Below are positions 20,880-30,195 of a stretch of DNA of 64,000 nucleotides, one piece after another. The first letter of the stretch is position 1. Each line of letters opens with the position of its first letter. The notes under the pieces are model-generated. The model did not search any database, was not told the origin of the DNA, and was given only the letters and a program-made list of their open reading frames with translations. Source of the stretch: Candidatus Rokuibacteriota bacterium (lineage in GTDB: Bacteria > Methylomirabilota > Methylomirabilia > Rokubacteriales > CSP1-6); contig QHSP01000020.1 of assembly GCA_003220495.1 (NCBI GenBank), positions 52,050-116,049 on the forward strand. Direction: 5' to 3'. Position numbers and translations under genes: made by a program.

Positions 20880-21985
20880 CGATCCTTCATCTGGCCGCGA
20901 ACCGCTGGTGGACCGGCAGCGCCGATCCGATCATCCACCTCGTCTCCGGTCTTCGCGCGCGCGGCCACCGCGTCATGCTTGGGGTCATCCCCGGAGACCG
21001 GTTCGAGGGCAAGGCCAAGCAGGCGGGGCTCGAGCTGGTCGAGGGGCTCCACATGGACGCGCGCCGCGGACCGCGCGCGCTCGCGAGCGACGTGCTGAAG
21101 CTTCGGGCGCTCATTCGCGACGAGAGTGTCGACGTCGTGCACACGCATCACTCGCACGATCATTGGCTCGCGGTGCTCACGCGGCCCAAGCGGGTGCAGG
21201 GGGGCCGGCCGCCCGTCGTGCGGACCTTCCACAATCTGCGATCAGTCAGACGCGACCGGCTCGGCTCGACTCTCTATCGCCGCACCGCCGCGGTGTTCGC
21301 GGTGTCCCGGGTGATCGAGTCGCGGTGCCGCGAGGTCGGCATTCCGGCTGAGCGGATCTTCTGGATTCCGGGCGCGGTCGACCTGACGCGGTTCACCGCG
21401 AACGCGGATGGGACGCCGATCCGCGAGGAGTTCAAGCTCGGCGATGCGCCGGTCGTCGCGTCGGTCGCGCGGCTGGCGACCAATCGCGGCCACGAGCTCT
21501 TGCTTTCGGGCTTCCGCCTCCTGGTCGGCACGATGCCGCGCGCGCGTCTGCTCCTGGTCGGAAAAGGGGAGACGCGCACGCGACTCGAGCAGATGGTGGC
21601 CGAGCTCGGGCTCGGCGGTCACGTGATCTTCACGGGCTATCGGGACGCCGACCTCCCGTCGGTGCTCGCCGCCGCCGACTGTTTCGCCCTCATGGCCGCG
21701 GGCTCGGACGAGTCGTGCCGCGCGGCGCTCGAGGCGATGGCGGCCGCGCGGCCCGTCATCGCCCGCCGCGTCGGCTCGCTGCCGGAGACGGTGGTGCACG
21801 GCGAGACCGGACTCCTGATCGACGACGATCGACCGGAGAGCATCGCGCGCGCGCTCGAGACGATCCTGGGCGATCAGGCGCGCGGCCGCGCGATGGGCCA
21901 CGCCGGACGGGTCAGCGCGGAAGAACGGTTCAGCGCCGAGCGTTCGGTCGAGACGGTCGAGCGCGTCTACCAGGGCATCTGGTGA
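20867..21985 (+). CDS. Glycosyltransferase family 4 protein (first of four)
   Basis: A GT-B glycosyltransferase of 372 residues. The N-terminus VPSLTILHLAANRWWTGSAD begins at GTG 20867, overlapping the heptosyltransferase gene by 13 nt. The C-terminal donor domain shows LLLVGKGETRTRLEQMV, a DESCRAALEAMAAARPVIA segment for nucleotide-sugar binding and GETGLLIDDD. Position after lpxK/waaF and before gmhB points to LPS core elongation. Donor and acceptor sugars are unknown. Confidence 0.88.
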   Translation: MPSLTILHLAANRWWTGSADPIIHLVSGLRARGHRVMLGVIPGDRFEGKAKQAGLELVEGLHMDARRGPRALASDVLKLRALIRDESVDVVHTHHSHDHWLAVLTRPKRVQGGRPPVVRTFHNLRSVRRDRLGSTLYRRTAAVFAVSRVIESRCREVGIPAERIFWIPGAVDLTRFTANADGTPIREEFKLGDAPVVASVARLATNRGHELLLSGFRLLVGTMPRARLLLVGKGETRTRLEQMVAELGLGGHVIFTGYRDADLPSVLAAADCFALMAAGSDESCRAALEAMAAARPVIARRVGSLPETVVHGETGLLIDDDRPESIARALETILGDQARGRAMGHAGRVSAEERFSAERSVETVERVYQGIW

Positions 21986-23106
21986 AAATCCTCCAGCTGA
22001 TGTCCTGCCGCGGATGGTCGTCCGACGCCTACTGGGCGACCCGGATGACGCGCGAGCTCGCGCGGCGCGGCCACCAGGTCACCCTCGGCTGCCGGGCGGG
22101 GACGGAGGCGCGGGTGATCGATCGCGCCCGGCGCGAGGGCGTCGAGCGGTTGACCACGCTATCGCTGGCGGGGGGAGCTCGCCCCGTGTCCGACGGCCGC
22201 GATCTTCGCCGCTTGCGCGCGCTGATGCCGGGCGTCGACGTCGTGCACGTCCATCGCGGCAAGGAGCACTGGCTGGCCGCGGTGGCGAATCGTCTGATCG
22301 CCACGCCGCGACCCATCGTCAGGACGCGCCACATCGCGCAGGCCGTCAGACCCCACGCCGCGAACCGCTGGCTCTACCGGCGCGGTACGGCGTTCGTCGT
22401 GACGGTGACCGACGCCATCCGGCGTCAGTACGTCGCGGCAGGCCTCGTCGATCCGGACCACGTCGCCGCGCTGCCGGGCGGCGCCGACACCGAGCGCTAC
22501 CATCCGCGGCCGCGCGATCTCGAGACCTACGCGCGCCTCGGGGGCCACCCGGATCGTCCGCTGATCGGGATGATCGGCGGCCTGCGAATCATGAAGGGCC
22601 ACGAGATCGTCATCGAGGCCGCCGCGCGACTGGCCGGTCGCGGTGCGCGGCCCGACTTCGTCTTCATCGGGCGGGGGCCCATGGAACGCGCCGTACGAGA
22701 CGCGATCGAGCGCGCCGGTCTCGGGTCCCGGTTCACGTTCGCCGGCTTCGTGGACGACCTGCCGGCCGCGCTCGCCGCGCTCGACGTCGTGCTCTACACT
22801 CCGCTCGACTCGGATGGGATGTCACGCGTGATCTTCGAGTACCTGGCGGCGGGGAGGCCGCTGATCGCCGCGCGGGTCGGCGTCGTGCCCGAGGTGCTGA
22901 CCGATGGCGAGCACGCGGCGCTCGTCCCGGCCGGGGACGCCCAGGCGCTCGCCGAGGCCCTGGAGCGGCTCGTGGGCGATCCGGCGACGGCGTCGCGGCT
23001 GGGCGAGGGGGGACGCCGGCTCGTCGAAGCGCGCTACTCGGGCGCCCGCGTCGCGGCTGCGCTCGAAGAGCGCTACGCGAGCCTCGTGACCGCCGGGGCC
23101 GCGTGA
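21982..23106 (+). CDS. Glycosyltransferase family 4 protein (second of four)
   Basis: GT-B fold, 374 residues from GTG 21982 (overlaps the previous stop). The N-terminal ILQLMSCRGWSSDAYWATRM resembles that of its upstream neighbour in layout (both carry a VHxHxxxxHWLA segment: VHTHHSHDHWLA and VHVHRGKEHWLA), suggesting the two arose by duplication. The donor domain contains DFVFIGRGPMERAVRDAI and FEYLAAGRPLIAARVGVVPE. Probably an LPS core enzyme by context; specificity unknown. Confidence 0.88.
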   Translation: MKILQLMSCRGWSSDAYWATRMTRELARRGHQVTLGCRAGTEARVIDRARREGVERLTTLSLAGGARPVSDGRDLRRLRALMPGVDVVHVHRGKEHWLAAVANRLIATPRPIVRTRHIAQAVRPHAANRWLYRRGTAFVVTVTDAIRRQYVAAGLVDPDHVAALPGGADTERYHPRPRDLETYARLGGHPDRPLIGMIGGLRIMKGHEIVIEAAARLAGRGARPDFVFIGRGPMERAVRDAIERAGLGSRFTFAGFVDDLPAALAALDVVLYTPLDSDGMSRVIFEYLAAGRPLIAARVGVVPEVLTDGEHAALVPAGDAQALAEALERLVGDPATASRLGEGGRRLVEARYSGARVAAALEERYASLVTAGAA

Positions 23107-24236
23107 AGGTCTCCGTCCTTGCCGCCGACCTGTCGGACAACGCGACAGGCCGCGCGGATCTGCTCGCCCGTCTTCTGTCGGCGCGCTACGAGGTCGAGGT
23201 GATCGGGCCTTGCTTCGGCGCCGAGGTCTGGATGCCCGCGCGGGACGGCGCGATCGCGCAGCGCAGCGTGGCGGTCGGTCGCTATCCCGGGTTCGCGCGG
23301 CGCATTCCCGCCCTGCTCGACCTCGTTGACGGCGATGTTCTCGTCGCGTCCAAGCCGCGCCCGACGAGCTTCGGCCTGGGGCTCCTGGCCCGAGCCAGGC
23401 GCCGGAGACCTCTGGTGCTCGACATCGACGACTGGGAGGTCGGCTTCTTCTCGCGCTCTGGCGTGTGGGGGCGCGTCGGTCGCGCCCTCAACTTCGCCAA
23501 TCCGAATGGGCTGCCGTGGACCTGGCTGGCCGAGCAGCTCGTCTCTCGCGCCGACGCGATCACGGTGGCTTCGCGGTTCCTCGAGCGCCGGTTCGGTGGA
23601 ACGCTCCTGCCGCACGTGCGCGATACGGACGCCTGGGATCCAAGCCGGTACGATCGCGCCGCCGCGCGCGCGCGCCTCGCCGTGGGCGACCGCAAGGTCG
23701 TCATGTTTCTCGGGACGCCGCGGAGCCACAAGGGCGTCGACGACCTGGTCGAAGCGGTCCGCGCGCTCGGGCCCGGTGTCGTGCTCGCGCTCGTCGGCGT
23801 GGATCCGGCGCGGAGCGGAGCACCGCGGTGGTCCGCGCCCTCGCACGTGCGGGTGATCGGCGAGATCCCGTTCGACGACGTGCCGCGCTATCTCGTCGCC
23901 GCCGACGTCGTCGCCGTGCCCCAGCGCGCCACGAGCGACACCGTCGGGCAGGTGCCGGCAAAGCTCTTCGACGCCATGGCGCTCGGGCGTCCGATCGTCT
24001 CGACGTCGGTCTCGATGATTCCCGAGATCCTCGAGGGCTGCGGCGTCGTGGTCGCGCCCGGCGACGTGTTCGCGCTCGCCGGGGCGATCAAGCGCCTGCT
24101 CGACAGCCCGGACGAAGCGTCGGCCCTCGGACGGCGCGCACGTGAGCGCTGCGAGGCCCGCTACAGCTTCCGCGTCGCCCGCGCGATCCTCTTTCCGCTG
24201 ATTGAGAACCTGGCAAGACGCCAATGCCTCCCATAA
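23103..24236 (+). CDS. Glycosyltransferase family 4 protein (third of four)
   Basis: GT-B fold, 377 residues from GTG 23103 (GTGA overlap). The N-terminus VSVLAADLSDNATGRADLLAR and LVLDIDDWEVGFF differ from the two preceding genes, so this is a separate branch. The donor half has VVMFLGTPRSHKGVDDLVEA and VPAKLFDAMALGRPIVSTSV. Context indicates a role in LPS core or another surface glycan; sugar specificity cannot be read. Confidence 0.87.
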   Translation: MKVSVLAADLSDNATGRADLLARLLSARYEVEVIGPCFGAEVWMPARDGAIAQRSVAVGRYPGFARRIPALLDLVDGDVLVASKPRPTSFGLGLLARARRRRPLVLDIDDWEVGFFSRSGVWGRVGRALNFANPNGLPWTWLAEQLVSRADAITVASRFLERRFGGTLLPHVRDTDAWDPSRYDRAAARARLAVGDRKVVMFLGTPRSHKGVDDLVEAVRALGPGVVLALVGVDPARSGAPRWSAPSHVRVIGEIPFDDVPRYLVAADVVAVPQRATSDTVGQVPAKLFDAMALGRPIVSTSVSMIPEILEGCGVVVAPGDVFALAGAIKRLLDSPDEASALGRRARERCEARYSFRVARAILFPLIENLARRQCLP

Positions 24237-25342
24237 AGCTCTTGATCATCGCGCGCCCGTTCGTCTTTCACGGCGGTGTCGAGCGAGCGACGGCGGGCCT
24301 GGTCGGTGCGCTCGTCGACCACGGGTACGACGTGCACCTGCTGAGCCCTCGCGGCCAGGCGCCGATGCGAGGGGTGACCCTCCACCCCTTGTCCCTGCCG
24401 CCGCTGCCATCGGCGGCGCGAGTTCTGGCGCTCGCCGTGAGCGCGCGGCGGGCGGTCGCGGGCGGGGGCTGGGATGTGGTCCAGAGCCACGAGCGGACCC
24501 TCTGTCAGCACGTGTACCGCGCGGGCGAAGGGTGTCATCGAGCCTATCTCGCGAGCGAAGCGAGGCCGCGCGCACGCGGCCTCTACCACCGGATCGTCCT
24601 GGCGCTCGAGCGGCGGGTCTTTGCGCGCACGCCGCGCATCGTCGCGATCGCCGAGGCGGGGCGGCGCGAGATCGCGGCGCTCTACGGTGTGGCGGCGAGC
24701 CGCCTGTCCGTGGTCTACAACGGCGTCGACCTCGAGCGCTTCCATCCGAACAATCGCGCACGATACCGAGGGCCCGTGCGGAGCGCGGCCGCAATTCCGG
24801 CGGGCGCCTTCACCGTGCTCTTCGTGGGCAGCGGCTTCGCGCGCAAGGGACTCGCGACCGCCATCGAGGGGTTCGCGGCGTTCTCCGATCGGGGCAGCCG
24901 ACTCGTCGTCCTCGGCAAGGGCGACGCGCGCGACTATCAGGTTCTCGCCTCGCGGCTCGGGGTCGGCGAGCGCGTCGTCTGGCTCGGGGCGCGCGACGAT
25001 CCCGAACGCTGGTACGCCGCGGCTGACATCGTCGTGCTACCGAGCCGGTACGAGCCGTTCGGCAACGTCCACCTCGAGGCGCTCGCGGCGGGACTGCCGG
25101 TCGTGGCGAGCGCCCGCGCCGGCGGAGCCGAGGTGATCATCGATGGAATCACCGGATCGGTCGTGAGTCCGACCGACGCGCGCGCGCTCACGTCGGCGCT
25201 CGAACGATTTCGCGAGCGACCGGTCGGTGACGTCACGGAGGCGGCGCGACGCTCGGCCGAACCCTACACGTATGCAAACCAGGTCGCGGGGTTTTCGCAA
25301 ATCTACGGGGGTGTTACGCGTGCAAGATGCGATTTTCCTTGA
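24224..25342 (+). CDS. Glycosyltransferase family 4 protein, WaaG-like (fourth of four)
   Basis: GT-B fold, 372 residues; ATG 24224 overlaps the previous gene by 13 nt. The N-terminal LLIIARPFVFHGGVERATA and SHERTLCQHVYRAGEG resemble WaaG/RfaG-type core glucosyltransferases. The donor domain shows VLFVGSGFARKGLATAIEG and EPFGNVHLEALAAGLPVVAS, with the two Glu of the EX7E motif. A WaaG role (first hexose on the heptose region) is inferred, not proven. Confidence 0.87.
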   Translation: MPPIKLLIIARPFVFHGGVERATAGLVGALVDHGYDVHLLSPRGQAPMRGVTLHPLSLPPLPSAARVLALAVSARRAVAGGGWDVVQSHERTLCQHVYRAGEGCHRAYLASEARPRARGLYHRIVLALERRVFARTPRIVAIAEAGRREIAALYGVAASRLSVVYNGVDLERFHPNNRARYRGPVRSAAAIPAGAFTVLFVGSGFARKGLATAIEGFAAFSDRGSRLVVLGKGDARDYQVLASRLGVGERVVWLGARDDPERWYAAADIVVLPSRYEPFGNVHLEALAAGLPVVASARAGGAEVIIDGITGSVVSPTDARALTSALERFRERPVGDVTEAARRSAEPYTYANQVAGFSQIYGGVTRARCDFP

Positions 25343-25956
25343 GGAATCCGGACCAAAAGCTTAGACTTCTGCACGTGGCTCCCAGGCCCGCGGTCTTCAT
25401 GGATCGTGACGGGACGCTCACCGAGGAAGTGGGGTACGTCAACCACCCCAGCCGACTTCGGATCCTGCCGCGGTCGGCGGCGGCCGTCCGTCGTCTCAAC
25501 GCAGCCGGCATCGCCGTCGTCGTCGTCACGAATCAGGCGGGGATCGCGCGCGGGTACTTCTCGCCCGAGGTGCTCGCCGCCGTGAACGCCGCGTTGGTGT
25601 CCCAGCTCAAGGACGAGGGCGCGTACCTGGACGGCGTCTACGTGTGCCCGCACCATCCGACCGAGGGCGAGCCGCTCTATCGAATGGTGTGTGAGTGCCG
25701 AAAGCCCAAGCCCGGCCTCTTGCTTCGCGCCGCCGCCGATCTCGGACTCGACCTCGGCCGCTCGACGCTCGTCGGCGACAAGGGCTCCGATCTCGTCGCC
25801 GCCCGCGCGGTCGGCGCCCGCGCGGTCCTCGTGCTGACGGGCTATGGGCTCGGCGAGTGGGAGTACAGGCGCAGCGTGTTGCCGGTGCAACCGGACCACG
25901 TGGCCGACGATCTGTTCGGCGCGGCCGAGTGGGCGATCGAGGGGCTCTCGCGGTGA
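25327..25956 (+). CDS. gmhB: D-glycero-D-manno-heptose 1,7-bisphosphate 7-phosphatase
   Basis: A HAD phosphatase in ADP-heptose synthesis. Motif I is FMDRDGTLTEE (nucleophile Asp and acid Asp), motif II is VVTNQAG, and motif III/IV contains CRKPKPG and LVGDKGSDLVAA. The insert CPHHPTEGEPLYRMVCECRK (split C/H set) is the zinc-binding loop that marks GmhB. 209 residues from ATG 25327, overlapping the WaaG-like gene by 16 nt. With the two hldE genes that follow it completes three of the heptose steps. Confidence 0.93.
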   Translation: MRFSLRNPDQKLRLLHVAPRPAVFMDRDGTLTEEVGYVNHPSRLRILPRSAAAVRRLNAAGIAVVVVTNQAGIARGYFSPEVLAAVNAALVSQLKDEGAYLDGVYVCPHHPTEGEPLYRMVCECRKPKPGLLLRAAADLGLDLGRSTLVGDKGSDLVAARAVGARAVLVLTGYGLGEWEYRRSVLPVQPDHVADDLFGAAEWAIEGLSR

Positions 25957-26960
25957 CCGAAGCCGTGAAGGCTATGCGCTCCACCATCGAGGGCTTCCCC
26001 GCGCGGAACGTGGTCGTCGTCGGCGATCTGATCCTCGACGAGTATCTCTTCGGCAAGCCGGCCCGGATCTCGCGGGAAGCCCCGGTCCTCATCCTGCGTT
26101 TCGCCGAGCGCCAGGTGTTCCTGGGCGGCGCGGCGAATGCCGCGCACAATGCTCACGCGCTCGGCGCCCGGGTCATCCCGATCGGCGCCATCGGGCCGGA
26201 CGACGCCGGCGAAGAGCTCGTGGCGCTCTTTGGCTCGGCCGGCATCTCGACGGACGGGATCGTGACCGAGCGCGGCCGCACCACTCCGGTGAAGACGCGC
26301 ATCATGGCGGGCGGCTACCAGGCGACGCGCCAGCAGGTGGTGCGCCTGGATCGCGAGCCGGCCGGGGAGCCGCAGCCCACGACCGAGGACGCGCTGCTGG
26401 AGCGGCTCACCGCGCTCGGCCCGCGCGCCGCCGCGATCGTGATCTCCGACTACGGATACGGCACCGTCACGCCGCGGATCTTCGAGCACGTCAAGACAAT
26501 CGCGCGCCGGGTGAACGCGGTCGTCAGCGTGGACAGCCGCTACCAGATGCCTCGATTCACCGGCGTCACGGCCGCCACGCCCAACGAGGCCGAGCTCGAG
26601 CAGCTCGCCGGCGTGCCCGCCGACGACGAGCGAGCGGTCGAGAAGGCCGGACGCCAGGTGCTCGAGCGGCTCGACGCGCGGCTGCTCCTCGTCACACGCG
26701 GCAGTCGGGGCATGGCCTTGCTCGAGCGCGACGGGGCGACCACCTTCATTCCGATCCACGGCACCGACGAGATCGCCGACGTCACCGGGGCGGGCGACAC
26801 GGTGATCAGCACGTTCACCCTGGCCCTGGCGAGTGGTGCGACCCCGCTCCAGGCGGCGACCCTGGCCAACGTCGCGGGCGGTATCGTCGTCATGAAGCGC
26901 GGCACCGCGACCGTCGCGCCGTCGGAGCTCCGGCAGGCGATCTCGCTGCATGACTCTTGA
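25953..26960 (+). CDS. hldE1: D-beta-D-heptose 7-phosphate kinase (HldE domain I, stand-alone)
   Basis: A ribokinase/PfkB-family kinase making heptose 1,7-bisphosphate, the GmhB substrate. N-terminal [33 protein letters not shown] and the C-terminal [17 protein letters not shown] (catalytic Asp in the GAGD motif) are diagnostic. In E. coli this is the N-terminal domain of HldE; here it ends at 335 residues and the adenylyltransferase is a separate overlapping gene. Start GTG 25953 overlaps the gmhB stop. Confidence 0.93.
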   Translation: MTEAVKAMRSTIEGFPARNVVVVGDLILDEYLFGKPARISREAPVLILRFAERQVFLGGAANAAHNAHALGARVIPIGAIGPDDAGEELVALFGSAGISTDGIVTERGRTTPVKTRIMAGGYQATRQQVVRLDREPAGEPQPTTEDALLERLTALGPRAAAIVISDYGYGTVTPRIFEHVKTIARRVNAVVSVDSRYQMPRFTGVTAATPNEAELEQLAGVPADDERAVEKAGRQVLERLDARLLLVTRGSRGMALLERDGATTFIPIHGTDEIADVTGAGDTVISTFTLALASGATPLQAATLANVAGGIVVMKRGTATVAPSELRQAISLHDS

Positions 26961-27414
26961 CGAGGCCGTCGCGCTGGCCGATCGGCTCCGGGCCGAGCGA
27001 AAGCGCATCGTGCTGGCCAACGGCTGCTTCGATCTGCTGCACGTGGGCCACGTCCGCTATCTGCGCGCCGCCCGCGGGCTCGGCGACGTCCTCTTCGTGG
27101 GGATCAACTCGGACGCGGCGGTGGCGCGGCTCAAGGGCCAGGGCCGGCCGCTCATGCCGGCCGCTGAGCGCGCCGAGATCTTGATGTCGCTCCGCGAGGT
27201 CGACCACGTCGTCGTGTTCGAGGAGGACACCGCCGACCGACTGATCGCGTCCCTGCGACCCGACGTGCACGCGAAGGGCACGGACTACCGTCCCGGCACG
27301 GTGCCCGAGGAAGCGACGGTGCGGTCGATCGGCGGGCGGGTCGCATTCGTCGGCGACCCCAAGGACCACTCGACGCGCGACCTGATCGGGCAGATCGTCG
27401 AGCGGTTTCGATGA
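26950..27414 (+). CDS. hldE2: D-beta-D-heptose 1-phosphate adenylyltransferase (HldE domain II, stand-alone)
   Basis: A 154-residue nucleotidyltransferase making ADP-heptose. [20 protein letters not shown] carries the H-x-G-H motif and [17 protein letters not shown] the next block; the C-terminal [16 protein letters not shown] replaces the ISSTxLI-type signature. It overlaps the kinase gene by 11 nt in another frame, so the two activities are split but translationally coupled. An epimerase (HldD) is not in the window. Confidence 0.94.
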   Translation: MTLDEAVALADRLRAERKRIVLANGCFDLLHVGHVRYLRAARGLGDVLFVGINSDAAVARLKGQGRPLMPAAERAEILMSLREVDHVVVFEEDTADRLIASLRPDVHAKGTDYRPGTVPEEATVRSIGGRVAFVGDPKDHSTRDLIGQIVERFR

Positions 27415-28454
27415 ACATCGCGCTCGTCAAGCTCTCCTCGATCGGCGATGTCGTGCACGCGCTGCCGGTCGCCGCGGCGCTGCACGCCGCGCTGCCGCAG
27501 GCCCGTCTGGCGTGGATCGTCGAGCGCCGTGAGGCCGCCGTGCTGCGCGGCCACCCCTCGCTGAGCGAGATCGTGCCCGTCGATACCCGCGGCTGGCGGC
27601 GCGCCCGCACGCCGCTCGCCGTCGCCGAGACGACCGGCGCCCTGGTGGCCCTGGGCCGCCACCTTCGCGCGTCTCGCTTCGACGTGGCGATCGACCTGCA
27701 GGGGCTGGTCAAGAGCGGCGTGATCACGGCCGCCACGGGGGCGCCACTCCGGATCGGCTTCAGCGCGGCGCACTGTCGAGAGGGCCTGAACGCGCTGTTC
27801 ACGAACCAGCGCGTCGCGCCGCCGCCGGTGGCGCGGCACGTCGTCGACCGTTATCTCTCGCTCGTCGAGCCGCTCGGCGCTCGCGCCCGCGCGGTCGAGT
27901 TCGCGCTGCCGACCGACGAGGCGGCGGACACGCGCATCGGCGAGTTTCTGATGCGGGTCGGCCTCAAGCCGCGCGACCGTCTCGTCGTGCTCAATCCAGG
28001 CGCCGGCCGACCCGACAAGCGGTGGCCGATCGAGTGCTTCCGGAGCCTCGCGCGGCGGCTGGCCGACGAGGCGGGCGCCTCGGTCCTCGTCATCTGGGGA
28101 CCGAACGAGCTCACGGATGCGCGCACGATCGTCGGGACCGAGACGCCGGGCCACGCGATCCTTGCACCGCCGACGAACCTCGACGAGCTTCTGGCCGTGC
28201 TCCGGCGCGCGAGCGTGGTCGTCGCCGCGGACACGGGGCCGCTGCACCTGGCGGCGGCGCTCGGCACGCCGTGCCTCGGGCTCTACGGTCCGACGACGGC
28301 GGAGCGCAACGGGCCCTACGGGCATGGGCATCGATCGCTCCAGAGCCCGGACCACACGATGGCATCGCTCGGCATCGATCCCGTGTTTCGCGTGGTCGCC
28401 GAGCTTCTCGACGGCCCCGCCACCGATCAGGCGAGCCCGGAGAGCGCGCGGTGA
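27411..28454 (+). CDS. waaC: ADP-heptose:LPS heptosyltransferase (GT9, WaaC-like)
   Basis: Second GT9 enzyme of the cluster, 347 residues. The N-terminus [22 protein letters not shown] and the segment [13 protein letters not shown] are typical of heptosyltransferase I. The donor-site block is [24 protein letters not shown]. It likely adds the first heptose to Kdo, with the WaaF-like gene adding the next; this order is inferred from sequence type only. ATGA overlap with hldE2. Confidence 0.9.
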   Translation: MNIALVKLSSIGDVVHALPVAAALHAALPQARLAWIVERREAAVLRGHPSLSEIVPVDTRGWRRARTPLAVAETTGALVALGRHLRASRFDVAIDLQGLVKSGVITAATGAPLRIGFSAAHCREGLNALFTNQRVAPPPVARHVVDRYLSLVEPLGARARAVEFALPTDEAADTRIGEFLMRVGLKPRDRLVVLNPGAGRPDKRWPIECFRSLARRLADEAGASVLVIWGPNELTDARTIVGTETPGHAILAPPTNLDELLAVLRRASVVVAADTGPLHLAAALGTPCLGLYGPTTAERNGPYGHGHRSLQSPDHTMASLGIDPVFRVVAELLDGPATDQASPESAR

Positions 28455-29212
28455 CCCGCCGGCGGCTCTCGGTGGTCGTGGTCACCTTGAACGAGGAGGA
28501 GCGTCTTCGCGCGTGTCTGGAGAGCGTGGCCTGGGCCGACGAGGTCGTCGTCGTCGACGCTCTGTCGCACGACAAGACCGTGCAGCTCGCGCGGGAGTTC
28601 ACGGACCGCGTGATCGTGCGACCCTGGCCCGGCTTCGCCGCGCAGAAGAATTTCGCCGTCGCGGAAGCGGGCGGCGACTGGATCCTGTCGCTCGACGCCG
28701 ACGAGCAGGTATCGCCCGAGCTTCGCGAAGAGATCCTTCGTGTGCTGGCCGACGATGGGCCGGACGATGGCTATCGAGTGCCGCGTCGCAACCTCTTCGG
28801 GGGGCGGTGGGTCCGGCACGGCGGCCTCTGGCCCGACTGGCAGCTGCGGCTCTTCCGGCGCGGCCGCGGGCGATTCGTCGAGCGCGCGGTCCACGAGTCG
28901 GTCGAGGTGGCCGGCCGGGTCGGCCGCTGTCGCGGACCGCTCGTGCATCGGAGCTACCGCGACGTCGCCGATTTCCTCGCACGCGCCGACCGCTACTCGA
29001 CCCTGGCGGCCGACGAGTGGGTGCAGAGCGGCCGGCGAGTCCGCGCGAGCGACTTCGTGCTCCGGCCGGCGGGCCGCTTCCTGTCCATGTATATCCTCAA
29101 GCTGGGGTGCCTGGACGGCGTGCGAGGCCTTCTGCTGGCGTGCCTGTACGCGTACTATGTGTTCATCCGCTCCGTGAAGGCGTGGGAGCACCAGGGAGAA
29201 TCGAGACGGTGA
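28451..29212 (+). CDS. Glycosyltransferase family 2 protein, WaaE/KdtX-like
   Basis: A GT-A glycosyltransferase, 253 residues from GTG 28451 (GTGA overlap). LSVVVVTLNEEERLRACLES and SLDADEQVSPEL (the DxD-type metal site) are clear, followed by WPDWQLRLFRRGRGRF and HESVEV, which mark the WaaE/KdtX beta-1,4-glucosyltransferase branch. A hydrophobic stretch near the C-terminus (LLLACLYAYYVFIRSV) may bind the membrane. It is the last gene of the LPS block. Confidence 0.9.
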   Translation: MTRRRLSVVVVTLNEEERLRACLESVAWADEVVVVDALSHDKTVQLAREFTDRVIVRPWPGFAAQKNFAVAEAGGDWILSLDADEQVSPELREEILRVLADDGPDDGYRVPRRNLFGGRWVRHGGLWPDWQLRLFRRGRGRFVERAVHESVEVAGRVGRCRGPLVHRSYRDVADFLARADRYSTLAADEWVQSGRRVRASDFVLRPAGRFLSMYILKLGCLDGVRGLLLACLYAYYVFIRSVKAWEHQGESRR

Positions 29213-30195
29213 CGTCGAAAGAGCGCGTGCTGTCGGGAATGCGGCCGAGCGGCAGGGTGCACCTGGGCAACTATCTCGGTGCGCTGGCCAACTGGGTCAA
29301 GCTCCAGGACACGCTCGACTGTTTTTACTTCGTCGCCGACTGGCACGCGCTGACGGACGATCTGGACACGTCGGACGTCGCCGCCAACGCGGTCGAGATG
29401 GTGGCCGACTGGCTCGGCGCCGGGCTCGATCCCGAGCGCTCGACGCTCTTCATCCAGTCGCTCGTGCCCGAGCACGCGGAATTGCACCTGCTGTTCTCGA
29501 TGACCACGCCGGTCGCCTGGCTCGAGCGCGTGCCGACCTACCGCGAGCGGATCGAGCAGCAGCACCTCGAGTCGCCCTCGTACGGGCTCCTCGGCTATCC
29601 GCTGCTGCAGTCGGCTGACATCCTGATGTACAAGCCCCGGTGGGTCCCGGTCGGCATCGATCAGGCGCCCCACGTCGAGCTGACGCGCGAGGTGGCGCGG
29701 CGGTTCAACCACACGTTCGGCGAGCTGTTTCCCGAGCCGGAGGTGAAGCTGACGGAGATCCCGAAGGTGCCGGGGACCGATGGGCGCAAGATGTCGAAGT
29801 CGTACAACAACACGATCGATCTCGCCGACACTGCCGAGGCGATCATCAAGAAGGTCCGGCCGATGGTGACGGATCCGGCGCGCAAGCGGCGGACCGACCC
29901 GGGCAACCCGGACATCTGTCCGGTGTTCGACCTGCACAAGATCTTCACGCCGACGGTGGATCGCGAGGCGTGCGCCACCGGCTGCCGCACGGCAGGGATC
30001 GGCTGTCTCGATTGCAAGGACGTGCTGCTCAAGCACATGCTGCCGCCTCTGACGGCGATCCGCGAGCGGCGGCAGAAGTTCGCGGAGAAGCCGGCCGCGA
30101 TCGTCGAGATCTTGCACGAAGGATCGCGGCGTGCGCGCAAGGTCGCCCAGGCGACGATGCAAGGCGTCCGCGCCGCGGTCCGCCTGACTCCATGA
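29209..30195 (+). CDS. trpS: Tryptophanyl-tRNA synthetase with 4Fe-4S-type Cys motif
   Basis: Class I synthetase, 328 residues from GTG 29209 (GTGA overlap; GGGAG SD upstream at 29194). The HIGH-type motif is VHLGNYLGAL and the KMSKS motif is GRKMSKSYNN. Residues Cys237, Cys259, Cys266 and Cys269 form C-x21-C-x6-C-x2-C, nearly the same as the C-x22-C-x6-C-x2-C set that binds a 4Fe-4S cluster in Thermotoga maritima TrpRS (Cys236/259/266/269). A fifth Cys, 255, is nearby. Followed by scpA with an ATGA overlap. Confidence 0.95.
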   Translation: MTSKERVLSGMRPSGRVHLGNYLGALANWVKLQDTLDCFYFVADWHALTDDLDTSDVAANAVEMVADWLGAGLDPERSTLFIQSLVPEHAELHLLFSMTTPVAWLERVPTYRERIEQQHLESPSYGLLGYPLLQSADILMYKPRWVPVGIDQAPHVELTREVARRFNHTFGELFPEPEVKLTEIPKVPGTDGRKMSKSYNNTIDLADTAEAIIKKVRPMVTDPARKRRTDPGNPDICPVFDLHKIFTPTVDREACATGCRTAGIGCLDCKDVLLKHMLPPLTAIRERRQKFAEKPAAIVEILHEGSRRARKVAQATMQGVRAAVRLTP

